NCBI GenBank assembly: GCA_023387815.1
Contig: JAEWHK010000077.1
Span: forward strand, 1-64,000
From: Pseudomonadota bacterium
GTDB lineage: Bacteria > Pseudomonadota > Gammaproteobacteria > Burkholderiales > Burkholderiaceae_B
Direction of reading: 5' to 3'
Length of the DNA stretch: 64,000 bases
The notes beneath the pieces are model-generated. The model had not been told where the DNA came from, did not search any database, and saw only the letters and a list, made by a program, of their open reading frames with translations. The position numbers and the translations under genes were made by a program. Each line of letters starts with the position of its first letter. The first letter of the stretch is position 1. Below, one piece after another: positions 8,457-16,336 of this stretch.

Positions 8457-9140
8457 ATGCGCAACTTCGATTTTACTTCCTGGCACGGAATTCTTACGAC
8501 AATCCTCGGACTGACGTTATTCACTCTGATGGGTGTCGGTGTGCGTGTCCTCATGATGCAGCTCATTCAGCAGCGGCGTGAACGCATGAACCGTCAGATC
8601 AATGAACGCCTCCGAACGCTGATTGCTGCCTACAAGGTGCTTGGCGGTTCGTTCACGGGTCGTCTGACCGTATCGCCTGCACACCTCAGAGACATGAAAG
8701 CAACAGAAGAAGACGCTGCGTCAGAAGAGAGCCGGACAGGCGGATCTGAACGATCTCGACGCGTTCGTGATGCGGTGGAAGCGGCGCTTTCCGATATCAT
8801 CCTTTTAGGCACAGAAGAACATGTCAGACTGGCCAGTCAGGCCGCAGTCGATATGGTTGCCGGTCGTCCGATACACACGGCAGAGCTGGTTGTATCCCTC
8901 AGAAACTTTATCCGAACAGCCCTGGATCTGGGCGACATACCTGCGGGAGTGAATATTCCGCTACAGGGACCAACGCGAGTGCAGGCTGGCGGCAGCCGAG
9001 GCAAAAGCGATGGCGGCGGCGCTGGCCGATCTGGTGGCGGAGGCGGCGGTGGTGGCGGCGGCGGTGGAATGGGCATGGGGGCCGGAATGGGTATGGGCCT
9101 TGGGCTCCGGCGCGAGACAGAAGATCCAAAACAGTTGTGA
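8457..9140 (+). CDS. Single-span membrane protein with poly-glycine/GM-rich tail, unknown function
   Basis: 227 residues of unknown family. An N-terminal transmembrane helix (about 11-36, ILTTILGLTLFTLMGVGVRVLMM) is followed by a basic QQRRERMNRQINERLRTLI amphipathic helix, a polar variable segment, and a conserved-looking alpha-helical region (105-165) with LLGTEEHVRLASQAAVDMV. The last 50 residues are almost only Gly, Ser, Met and Arg, with a run of 12 glycines and GMGMGAGMGMGLG repeats. The topology suggests a cytoplasmic domain tethered to the inner membrane. The helical core has a genuine coding look; the function cannot be inferred. An amidohydrolase gene follows on the same strand. Confidence 0.75.
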   Translation: MRNFDFTSWHGILTTILGLTLFTLMGVGVRVLMMQLIQQRRERMNRQINERLRTLIAAYKVLGGSFTGRLTVSPAHLRDMKATEEDAASEESRTGGSERSRRVRDAVEAALSDIILLGTEEHVRLASQAAVDMVAGRPIHTAELVVSLRNFIRTALDLGDIPAGVNIPLQGPTRVQAGGSRGKSDGGGAGRSGGGGGGGGGGGGMGMGAGMGMGLGLRRETEDPKQL

Positions 9141-9229
9141 TATCACAGTCGTGTTCACGACATTGGACAGCCGCTGCGCGACTTGCTACTATGATTTGCA
9201 TTGTTGATTCAAACAGTGGATGAAAAAAG

Positions 9230-10093
9230 ATGCAGCTTTGCCTCCCTCCTTTGCAGGATATCACGCCTCCCGCCTTTACGATTCCACCGCTTGCGTGCGA
9301 TACCCATGCCCATGTTGTGGCCGACGACGAGCAGAAGTATCCCTTCGTCGGCAACCGAAGCTACACGCCACCGGCAGCGCCCGAAGAAAAATATCTGAAT
9401 ATGCTCGAAAGCACTGGCATGCAGCGCGGTGTACTGGTTCAGATCAGCGTGTATGGTGATGACAATCGCTATATGCTTGAAGTACTCAGGCGACATCCAG
9501 ACAAGCTGCGTGGCGTTGCTGTGGTTCGGGAAACTGTCACAGACCAGCAACTTCGCGAGATGCACGAAGCTGGCGTTCGCGGATTGCGACTGAACGTTCT
9601 GTTTGGCGGCGGCACGGGTTTTGATGCCATGGAAAAGCTGGCTCGTCAGATTGCCGATTTCGGATGGCATATGCAATTTTTGCTTGACGCGCGGCAGTTG
9701 CCTGAACTACTGCCCAGAATGAAAAAACTGCCTGTTCCAGGGGTCATTGATCATATGGGCCATATGCCTGTGTCGGAAGGTATTAATCATCCGGGTTTCC
9801 GGGCCATGCAGGAACTGATCGAAAATCACGGATGGTGGGTAAAGCTGTCAGGCGCTTATCGTATCAGCGAAGATTTTCCCGAGTTTGCTGATGTCGTACC
9901 GTGGGCCCAGGCACTGATCAATACAAATGAAAATCGCATGCTCTGGGGTAGCGACTGGCCGCATGTCTCCATTCCCAGAATGCCTGACACCGGTCTGCTT
10001 CTTGCCCAACTGGAGAAATGGGCACCGCAAGCCAGCCAAAGACAGAAGATTCTGGTTGACAATCCGGCAGCGCTTTACGATTTCACGACCTGA
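9230..10093 (+). CDS. Amidohydrolase, 2-pyrone-4,6-dicarboxylate hydrolase-like (COG3618)
   Basis: 287-residue TIM-barrel metal-dependent hydrolase. The N-terminal CDTHAHV (about 23-29) gives the HxH metal ligands, VIDHMGHM (about 174-181) another histidine, and GSDWPH (about 243-248) the catalytic aspartate, as in the LigI / 4-sulfomuconolactonase branch. These enzymes open lactone rings of aromatic breakdown products. The downstream MFS carrier (10185) is close and co-oriented, so the pair may form an uptake-plus-hydrolysis unit for an aromatic-derived lactone (inference). No strong SD is visible. Confidence 0.85.
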   Translation: MQLCLPPLQDITPPAFTIPPLACDTHAHVVADDEQKYPFVGNRSYTPPAAPEEKYLNMLESTGMQRGVLVQISVYGDDNRYMLEVLRRHPDKLRGVAVVRETVTDQQLREMHEAGVRGLRLNVLFGGGTGFDAMEKLARQIADFGWHMQFLLDARQLPELLPRMKKLPVPGVIDHMGHMPVSEGINHPGFRAMQELIENHGWWVKLSGAYRISEDFPEFADVVPWAQALINTNENRMLWGSDWPHVSIPRMPDTGLLLAQLEKWAPQASQRQKILVDNPAALYDFTT

Positions 10094-10184
10094 GCGCGCA
10101 ACTACCTGAATGCGTAATCAGAGTCTGACTATGATTTCCATATGGGTCGGGATTGAATAGATATAGTTATAAGGGAGACGCGAG

Positions 10185-11408
10185 ATGAACTGGTACAAGC
10201 AACTGAACCGGACTGAAAAGAATACGTTTATCGCCGCTTTTGGCGGGTGGGCCACCGATGCATTCGACTTTATGGTGTTCACATTTGTCATCACCGCAAT
10301 TATCCAGCTATGGGGCATCAGTAACGCCGAAGCCGGATTGCTGGGCACAATCACCTTGCTCTTCTCCGCCATTGGTGGCTGGGGCGCGGGCATACTGGCC
10401 GACCGCTATGGTCGCGTCCGTATTCTGCAGATCACCATTCTGTGGTTTTCGATATGTACGGTGTTGATCGGTTTCGCGCAAAACTTCGAGCAGTTTTTCG
10501 TTCTGCGCGCACTTCAGGGCCTGGGATTCGGAGGTGAATGGGCCGTCGGATCCGTGCTGATGGGTGAGATTATTCGTGCCGAACACCGGGGTAAAGCAGT
10601 GGGCACGGTTCAGAGTGGCTGGGCCATTGGCTGGGGCGTTGCCGCCCTGCTCTACACCATTATGTTCTCGATTCTGCCAGTAGAAATTGCATGGCGCAGT
10701 CTTTTCTGGGTTGGCGTGATTCCTGCCCTGCTGGTGCTCTTCATCCGACGTCATGTTCCTGAGCCGGAAATCTTCAAGGAAAAAGTGCTGCAGCAAAAGA
10801 ATGTATCCAGCATGTGGGGCATTTTCGCGCCAGGCGTATTGAAAACCACCCTTTTGACTGCGCTTCTGTGCACCGGCGTCCAGGGCGGTTATTATGCGAT
10901 TACGACATGGCTGCCCACGTTTCTGAAGACCGAAAGACATCTCTCGGTCATGGGCACCGGCAGTTATCTTCTGGTCATTATCGCCGGATCGTTCTGCGGT
11001 TATATCACTGGCGCTTATTTTGCCGACAAATTCGGGCGCAAGGCCAATCTGATACTGTTTTCTTTACTGTCCGGCCTGTGCATCTATTTATATACGGAAT
11101 TGCTACTGACCAACACGCAGATGCTGATTCTGGGTTTCCCCCTGGGTTTTGCGGCCTCCGGTATTTTCGGCGGTGTCGGCGCGTATCTCACGGAGCTTTT
11201 CCCGTCTGCGATTCGTGCCAACGGACAGGGATTTGCCTATAACTTTGGTCGTGGCATTGGCGCGCTGTTTCCGGGACTGGTGGGCTATTTGAGTCAATCC
11301 ATGGGGCTTGCCGGCGCCATTGCCGCGTTTGCAACAGGCGCCTACGCGCTTGTGCTGGTCACCACATTCCTTCTGCCTGAGACCAAAGGCAAAGAACTGA
11401 CAGACTGA
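10185..11408 (+). CDS. MFS transporter, sialate/aromatic acid:H+ symporter type
   Basis: 407 residues with 12 predicted membrane helices. It has the MFS signatures DRYGRVR (about 69-75, loop 2-3) and GGEWAVGSVLMGE (about 118-130), the latter typical of the NanT/AAHS symporter group, plus a terminal LPETKGKEL. Likely imports an organic acid anion with protons. A good SD (aagggag) precedes the ATG. It follows the amidohydrolase by 91 bp, which suggests that its cargo is the substrate of that enzyme. Confidence 0.85.
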   Translation: MNWYKQLNRTEKNTFIAAFGGWATDAFDFMVFTFVITAIIQLWGISNAEAGLLGTITLLFSAIGGWGAGILADRYGRVRILQITILWFSICTVLIGFAQNFEQFFVLRALQGLGFGGEWAVGSVLMGEIIRAEHRGKAVGTVQSGWAIGWGVAALLYTIMFSILPVEIAWRSLFWVGVIPALLVLFIRRHVPEPEIFKEKVLQQKNVSSMWGIFAPGVLKTTLLTALLCTGVQGGYYAITTWLPTFLKTERHLSVMGTGSYLLVIIAGSFCGYITGAYFADKFGRKANLILFSLLSGLCIYLYTELLLTNTQMLILGFPLGFAASGIFGGVGAYLTELFPSAIRANGQGFAYNFGRGIGALFPGLVGYLSQSMGLAGAIAAFATGAYALVLVTTFLLPETKGKELTD

Positions 11409-11870
11409 GAAGGCGGGCAAAAAATCACAAATGTATGGGTCGTACACGCCATAAATGTATCGAAAACACAACAGATTTTCAGGGAAAATCACAATTGAGT
11501 GTATAATAAACAACGTGCAAGACCCTATAAGAACATAAATCTCACGCCCGGATTGTTGTTATTTCAGCAACATCGCACTCAGGCGCATCCATTGCCGTTG
11601 GTATGACCTTGTGAACCATACCCGTCATACGGTTAATTTCCTCACTTGATGGCGCCGGAAGCATCGTTTTCCGCATTTATCCATCGTGTCACACTGCTGC
11701 GCCAGTCAGGCAAGAGTTGGCATTGCAGCTTCAGCTCTCTGCGAAAGCGCCTGGCATCCGCATTTGCAAATACCGGCACCCTGCCGTGGTTCGTGTATTC
11801 GCGCTCAATTGTTGCGTCTCAAGCCATTGCATCCTGCCGTTGATTATTAATCTTTACAGGAGAACACTAT
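11409..11870. other. Spacer upstream of infA, no gene seen
   Basis: 462 bp without a credible coding frame. The first 120 bp are AT-rich (gtataataaacaa near 11500 resembles a -10 box). The rest is the presumed leader of infA and ends in the SD caggag before 11871. A 65-codon frame at 11646-11843 has no SD and no family look. Confidence 0.5.
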
Positions 11871-12134
11871 ATGGCAAAAGAAGAACTACTTGAAATGAGT
11901 GGCTCTGTCACCGAAGTACTGCCTGATTCCCGCTTCCGCGTTACGCTGGACAATGGGCACCCTATCATCGCCTATACCGGCGGCAAGATGCGCAAGCACC
12001 ATATCCGTATTCTGGCTGGCGATAAAGTTACCCTGGAAATGTCCCCTTATGATTTGAGCAAAGGTCGCATTACCTTCCGTCATATTGCTGGTCGTGCGCC
12101 TACAGGCCCCAGCCACCCACGCCGTCGAAACTAA
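11871..12134 (+). CDS. infA: Translation initiation factor IF-1, C-terminally extended form
   Basis: 87-residue S1-like OB-fold protein. The core matches IF-1 (FRVTLDNGHPIIAYTGGKMRKHHIRILAGDKV, about 22-53, then YDLSKGRITFRH). It is about 15 residues longer than the usual 72-residue IF-1 because of the C-terminal tail AGRAPTGPSHPRRRN, a feature of the second IF-1 gene of many betaproteobacteria. IF-1 binds the 30S A site during initiation. It is not in the ribosomal-protein operon context, which supports it being the paralogue. SD caggag precedes the start. Confidence 0.9.
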   Translation: MAKEELLEMSGSVTEVLPDSRFRVTLDNGHPIIAYTGGKMRKHHIRILAGDKVTLEMSPYDLSKGRITFRHIAGRAPTGPSHPRRRN

Positions 12135-12145
12135 AAAATTCTTAA

Positions 12146-12169
12146 CCTGCCTTCCATAGGGAAGGCGGG
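12146..12169 (+). terminator. Hairpin downstream of infA
   Basis: cctgccttcc (12146-12155) pairs with ggaaggcggg (12160-12169) with one G-T pair and a 4-nt loop. No T-tract follows, so intrinsic termination is uncertain; it may only stabilise the infA mRNA 3' end. Confidence 0.45.
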
Positions 12170-12260
12170 TGCGCTGGCTTGCGGCCAAAAATTGAACGGA
12201 ATGATTCGCCCAGGCCAGCACCAAAAAATTTTATGTTAGAATTCCCGTCTTCCTGAGACT

Positions 12261-12336
12261 GCCGATATAGCTCAGTTGGTAGAGCAGCGCATTCGTAATG
12301 CGAAGGTCGGAGGTTCGACTCCTCTTATCGGCACCA
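12261..12336 (+). tRNA. tRNA-Thr (anticodon CGT)
   Basis: 76 nt including encoded CCA. The acceptor stem GCCGATA/TATCGGC is perfect, D-loop AGTTGGTA and T-loop TTCGACT are standard, and the anticodon CGT is at 12294-12296, reading ACG codons. It closely resembles E. coli thrW, a known integration site for mobile elements. The following kilobase has low gene density. Confidence 0.97.
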
Positions 12337-12641
12337 ACAGACTGAAATCCTTTGATTGTCTATTTTCAATAACTATAAAAATCAAAGTATTAGGTGAAAC
12401 ATACAAATTCGATTGATGCTCTATCTGCAGCATATTTCTTAAAAACTCCCCAAGAATCGCACTGGCAATTCCCCAAAAAACGGCAGGCATCCGAAAACAG
12501 ACCATGATCTTGAGGTCCAGGTGTGAGTACCGCGTCTGCTTCCAAGAAAATAGGACTCATTGAACGTCCCGATCTGATCTGACAGATGTCCTCTCGCGTG
12601 ACACCCGTCAGACCAGCTCAAATCTGAACATCGGATGTCGT
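12337..12641. other. Low-density stretch 3' of tRNA-Thr
   Basis: About 305 bp with no credible gene. The first 130 bp are AT-rich. Minus-strand frames here either read through the tRNA or lack an SD. No second copy of the tRNA 3' end was seen, so no intact attachment-site pair can be claimed. Confidence 0.5.
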
Positions 12642-12863
12642 TCACTGACTTTGGGTTTGCCGATAGGTGTCTACGAGCAACTGCATCGTTGCCGGCCTGC
12701 TCAGGCCACGTTCCTTTGCGATAGCGTCAAATTCATTTGCCAGTTCGGTTTTCAGCCGAAACGAAAACTGCTTAAGAACGCCCGCCGCAAGCAATCGCTT
12801 TACCGATTCCGCCGCAGTTTTGGCTCTTAATTTCCGACTGTGCTCTGTGTTGCTGTTTGCCAT
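12642..12863 (-). CDS. Small putative DNA-binding protein (ribbon-helix-helix-like)
   Basis: 73 residues, MANSNTEHSRKLRAKTAAES at the start, then LKQFSFRLKTELANEFDAIAKERGLSR and a helix ending VDTYRQTQSQ. The pattern beta-strand (QFSFRL) - helix - turn - helix resembles small ribbon-helix-helix regulators found on plasmids and in integrated elements. The family is not certain. A good SD (AGGAG, 7 nt) fixes the start at 12863 rather than the frame's upstream ATG at 12974. It follows a micro-ORF on the same strand and sits in the tRNA-Thr scar region. Confidence 0.6.
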   Translation of the reverse strand: MANSNTEHSRKLRAKTAAESVKRLLAAGVLKQFSFRLKTELANEFDAIAKERGLSRPATMQLLVDTYRQTQSQ

Positions 12864-12910
12864 TCTGTGCTCCTGGTCCGAGTTGACAATCTTAGTAACA
12901 TTTAGTAAAT

Positions 12911-13015
12911 TTAATTCTGAAGCCGGAGGAGTTGCACCTCCTCCGATTCCCTGAATAGTGGGCTGGTGCGGCAAACACTAACAGCCTGCCGATCAGGAAA
13001 TGCGATCTGCTTCAT
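12911..13015 (-). CDS. Micro-ORF of 34 codons with a strong SD, unknown
   Basis: Reads MKQIAFPDRQAVSVCRTS and 16 further residues. It has an almost ideal SD, AAGGAGG, 5 nt before the ATG, and stops 48 bp upstream of the small DNA-binding protein gene. A hairpin (cggaggag at 12924-12931 with ctcctccg at 12938-12945) overlaps its last codons and hides an SD-like sequence. It could be a leader peptide controlling the next gene or a decayed gene start; no family is recognised. Confidence 0.35.
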   Translation of the reverse strand: MKQIAFPDRQAVSVCRTSPLFRESEEVQLLRLQN

Positions 13016-13036
13016 CGCAACCTCCTTATCAGAAAA

Positions 13037-13091
13037 ACCCCCGGCATGTCCGGGTTCGCATGGGCTGCTCGTCAGCCCATTGCGTTTTTAT
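13037..13091. terminator. Double hairpin, probably bidirectional terminator
   Basis: Two adjacent stems: cccgg...ccggg (about 13040-13054), which on the minus strand is followed by GGGGTTTTT, and atgggct/agcccat (13060-13066 with 13074-13080), which on the plus strand is followed by a tgcgttttt tail. This looks like a terminator pair isolating the insert between tRNA-Thr and the HicB fragment. Confidence 0.6.
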
Positions 13092-13239
13092 ATGTTCGTC
13101 GTAATTGCCCACTATGATGCAAATCAAGAAATAAAAAATAAGCCAATTATTCTTACTTATCTTGATGAATCAAAAGCGCTTAATCCTGCAGCGTATTCGC
13201 TAAGCCTTCTAAAGGCGAGCACAACATCCAACTTTTCCT

Positions 13240-13509
13240 ATGAAGTATCCATTTGTATTAACACCCGACGGGCCTGGATTTATGGTCACATTTCCGGATA
13301 TTCCGGAAGCCATCAGTTACGGTAAAACAGAAGCTGAAGCCATTGATATGGCGCACGATTGCTTATTGACCGCGCTCGAATTTTATTTCGATGACAAGCG
13401 CCCCGTGCCTGCGCCCTCTACCGACCCTGCAAGCAAGTACACTGTCACTCTGCCTGAAAATATTACAGCTAGAATATTGGCAGATAAGCCCCAGGCTGAT
13501 CTGACTTAA
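13240..13509 (+). CDS. HicB-like antitoxin, N-terminal domain only (truncated, no HicA)
   Basis: 89 residues matching the N-terminal domain of HicB antitoxins: MKYPFVLTPDGPGFMVTFPDIPEA, then the helix EAIDMAHDCLLTALEFYFDD and a VTLPENI strand. E. coli-type HicB continues for about 50 more residues with a helix-turn-helix DNA-binding domain, which is absent here, and the frame stops 40 bp before the next gene. No HicA toxin frame is visible on either side within about 400 bp. It may be a remnant or a solo HicB-fold protein. No strong SD. Confidence 0.75.
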   Translation: MKYPFVLTPDGPGFMVTFPDIPEAISYGKTEAEAIDMAHDCLLTALEFYFDDKRPVPAPSTDPASKYTVTLPENITARILADKPQADLT

Positions 13510-13548
13510 TATCCGCAACGCGCAAGCACAAAAGAAGGAGACAACAAC

Positions 13549-14547
13549 ATGCTGACCAATGAATTGATTCGGGTCGTTTCGAAACCCACCGGTATTCCCA
13601 CGGCAGAAACTTTCAGGATCGAAAAAGCAGAGGTGCCGCCGCTAGGGCCGGGACAGATACGGGTGCGAAATGAATGGCTGTCTGTTGAGCCCGCCATGCG
13701 CGGGTGGCTGGCAGACGCCCAGAATTATGCCAGCGTTAAGGTTGGCGATGTCATGCGATCATTGTGCGTCGGTGTTGTAGAAGAATCGCTTGCCGAAGGC
13801 TACCAGAAAGGTGAGCGCGTCATGGGCTGGTTTGGCTGGCAACACTACGCAGTGGTTAAGGCTGGCGCCGTGGTTCAGAAGATCACCGCAAGCGATTTGC
13901 CGGCTTCGCTCTATCTGGGTGTGCTGGGTTTGAATGGCGTAACTGCAGCAACCGCATTGGACAAGCTTGGGTCTCCTCAACCGGGGGACACCGTTGTGGT
14001 GTCAACGGCGGCGGGCGGCGTCGGTTCATGTGTTGGGCAATTGGCCAAAGCCATGGGATGTCGAACGGTGGGCCTGACAGGATCGGCGGATAAGGTCAGG
14101 GCATGTCTGTATGACTTCAAATACGATCATGCCATCAATTACAAAACCGATAGTATTGACGAAGCCGTCAAGCGCATGTGCCCGGATGGGGTGAACGTTT
14201 ACTTTGATAATACCGCCGGCAGTATTTCAGACGTGGTCATGCAGCATCTCGCGATAGGCGCACGTGTTGTTGTCTGTGGCACCGCCTCTATTGCCTCATG
14301 GGATCCTCCACCCATGGGACCACGGGTCAATCGCATTTTGCTGACCCGACGAGCAAGAATGGAAGGATTCATTCTCTTCGATCATAAAGACACTTACCCA
14401 AAATATGTCAGTCAGCTGGAAGGGTTGGTCAGATCCGGAGACATGAGCTATCGCGAAGAGATCAGCGATGGTCTGGCTTCCGCAATGGGAGCGATCGAAG
14501 AGTTGTATCAGGGAAAAAATCTTGGCAAACGTTTGATTCGGCTTTAG
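13549..14547 (+). CDS. Zinc-less NADPH-dependent oxidoreductase, CurA / leukotriene-B4 dehydrogenase-like
   Basis: 332-residue medium-chain reductase. The N-terminal domain has SVEPAMRGWL (about 45-54), typical of CurA-like alkenal/one oxidoreductases that lack zinc; the Rossmann domain has VVVSTAAGGVGSCVGQLAK (about 149-167) and SADKVRAC. Members reduce alpha,beta-unsaturated ketones and aldehydes with NADPH. Length matches the family. SD aagaaggag precedes the start. It is convergent with the SoxB-like gene, the two ends overlapping by 4 bp. Confidence 0.88.
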   Translation: MLTNELIRVVSKPTGIPTAETFRIEKAEVPPLGPGQIRVRNEWLSVEPAMRGWLADAQNYASVKVGDVMRSLCVGVVEESLAEGYQKGERVMGWFGWQHYAVVKAGAVVQKITASDLPASLYLGVLGLNGVTAATALDKLGSPQPGDTVVVSTAAGGVGSCVGQLAKAMGCRTVGLTGSADKVRACLYDFKYDHAINYKTDSIDEAVKRMCPDGVNVYFDNTAGSISDVVMQHLAIGARVVVCGTASIASWDPPPMGPRVNRILLTRRARMEGFILFDHKDTYPKYVSQLEGLVRSGDMSYREEISDGLASAMGAIEELYQGKNLGKRLIRL

Positions 14548-16268
14548 TCGGACTTCTCTGAACGCTCTGATGTCTTTTCTGCATCTGCAAGAGATGGACG
14601 GAATGTTTTTTCTATCGAGACGGTTTTTTTCTGTCGAAGGTAATTCGCCAGTACGTCCTGCACGCGCGCCTCACCTGATGCCTCAGCACCCAGATCGACG
14701 CCCCACCCTGCTATACGATACTCGCGTTCCGGCTCTAGCGGATGATCGCCAATCATGACATCTGCAATTCGTTTGCCTTTGCCCTTCTCTGGCAATAATG
14801 TGTAGTCTATTCCTTTGGTGCGCAGCATATCCAGCGCAGTGCGCTGTACAGGATCACGATTGAAAACGTCTTCTGCAGCCGCTTCCAGCATGTTTCTGAT
14901 CTGCACGCCATCAAGCGTGCCAACGTGAATATGCTCCGGACCGCGTGCCGTTTGCTCCACCACATCTTCCAGCGTAATCGTCGCGCCCGGCAGCAATGTG
15001 CTTCCCCATCGGTAGCCTGGGAACGCAGCCACATCTGCCCCCGTATGCTGCACCATGGCATCCAGCAATAACTCATCCCAGCTTCCATTGAAGCTGCCTC
15101 TTCGATATAGCAAAGATTCTGTGACCGAAAGTTTGCCACCAAGGTTTTCAGATCCGGATTCATAGGCAAGCCTGATCTGCTCATCCATCTTGCGATCTGC
15201 CGGAAGAAAACTTTGTACCACGGGCAAGAGGTTATATCGAAAATCGAGTACGCCGCGTTTGCCGATCTGCATATCCATCACACCCAGGAAGCGACCCTGT
15301 GCGCCTGCATTGGTTACCAGGGTTTTGCCATTTTTATTCTTCACCGTAATTGGTTCTGGCAATGGTGTGAGCGATCGGCCGCCCAGGATCACATCAATAC
15401 CAGTCACGTGTGCTGCCAGTTGCAGATCCGCATCAATGCCGGCACGTGACAGCAACACAACTGCAATTGCACCTTTGTTGCGAACCTCATCAACAGTCTT
15501 TTGCAGGCCGGCTGAATCAAACTGAACGTCAAATTCTGTGCAGGCTTCTGCACTCTGTGCATCCGGTGATTCAAGCGTATCGGTTAAAGGGTGCCGCGCT
15601 TCATTATGTGCCAGTTGCCCTACTACAGCGATGATTCTGCCGTCCCTGCGAATCAGGCTATAGGGTGGCAACGCCCGTTCGTCATTCTGTTTGCTGACCA
15701 GATTTCGGGCGATGTATCCCGATGTTCCGTCAGACATTTCGTCTGTGATCAACTCGCCGTCCGGCAATGCCAGATCAATATTCAATTCTGCGCGTATCCG
15801 CGCTACGGCCGCTTTTGATGCCCAGGGTGCCCAGGACGTCGTGGCTCCATTGCCGCCATCCATTAATACTGCGTGTTTTCGCGTTTTTCTGACAATCTGT
15901 ATCAGCGTGGCAAGATGTGCCACACCACCAAGCATGCCGTAGTCCTTGGACGATGCCTCGTAATCGGCGCTGCTGAATGCATATGCCTGTGCGGAACCGA
16001 TCATGAGATTGTAATATTGCAGCAGTTCGTCGCCGGATACCGTTAACGCGCGATTCGCAGATGATTCCGGCAAGATCTGCCCCGCAGGCTCGCGATAATA
16101 TAGCGGTTTCCATTGATCCAGAAGATCCGTAATGTGCAGCAGGGTGACATTACCGAAAGGCGGGAGATCATAGAACTGTTCCATGCCCTCCTGCGCCTTC
16201 AATGGTGCATGCATGCACGAGCCACCCGCCGCCATTACGAACTGAAGAAAAGCACGTCTGTCTGTCAT
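14544..16268 (-). CDS. SoxB/5'-nucleotidase-like protein lacking the metal-binding motifs
   Basis: 574-residue exported protein with overall SoxB architecture: a Tat-like leader (TDRRAFLQF), a metallophosphatase-type N-domain and a 5'-nucleotidase C-domain. Family landmarks such as YGMLGGVAHLATL, GIDVILGG and TNAGAQGRFLGVMD are present. All five motifs that hold the dinuclear metal in SoxB differ: the TDxHAQ histidine is absent in HITDLLDQ (45-52), GGD is GGN (138-140), the HWEF histidine is missing (about 169-174), LSHNG is LSRAG (273-277), GGHTHD is GGRSLT (296-301). It is unlikely to hydrolyse thiosulfonate and is probably a binding protein or pseudoenzyme. No soxAXYZ genes are nearby. SD GAGG supports the start. 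Confidence 0.85.
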   Translation of the reverse strand: MTDRRAFLQFVMAAGGSCMHAPLKAQEGMEQFYDLPPFGNVTLLHITDLLDQWKPLYYREPAGQILPESSANRALTVSGDELLQYYNLMIGSAQAYAFSSADYEASSKDYGMLGGVAHLATLIQIVRKTRKHAVLMDGGNGATTSWAPWASKAAVARIRAELNIDLALPDGELITDEMSDGTSGYIARNLVSKQNDERALPPYSLIRRDGRIIAVVGQLAHNEARHPLTDTLESPDAQSAEACTEFDVQFDSAGLQKTVDEVRNKGAIAVVLLSRAGIDADLQLAAHVTGIDVILGGRSLTPLPEPITVKNKNGKTLVTNAGAQGRFLGVMDMQIGKRGVLDFRYNLLPVVQSFLPADRKMDEQIRLAYESGSENLGGKLSVTESLLYRRGSFNGSWDELLLDAMVQHTGADVAAFPGYRWGSTLLPGATITLEDVVEQTARGPEHIHVGTLDGVQIRNMLEAAAEDVFNRDPVQRTALDMLRTKGIDYTLLPEKGKGKRIADVMIGDHPLEPEREYRIAGWGVDLGAEASGEARVQDVLANYLRQKKTVSIEKTFRPSLADAEKTSERSEKSD

Positions 16269-16336
16269 GCGTTTGCCTCAATGCCGTGTTCTACATCGTG
16301 ATGGATCTGATCTGGCACGATCGAAGTAACCGGAAC

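Noticed and set aside
8837..9354. Minus-strand frames rich in Pro/Ala opposite the poly-glycine tail
   Set aside because: They mirror the GC-rich Gly codons of the real gene on the plus strand.
11646..11843. 65-codon plus-strand frame before infA
   Set aside because: No SD, no recognisable domain, and it lies in what should be the infA leader.
12272..12505. 77-codon minus-strand frame whose end reads through the tRNA-Thr gene
   Set aside because: Its C-terminal residues are just the tRNA translated in reverse, a common annotation artefact.
12439..12645. 68-codon minus-strand frame downstream of tRNA-Thr
   Set aside because: No SD and biased, low-information composition rich in Trp, Ser and Arg; not supported as a gene.
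12337..13240. Active prophage or integrative element at tRNA-Thr
   Set aside because: No integrase, no duplicated tRNA end and no phage structural genes; only a possible remnant can be argued.
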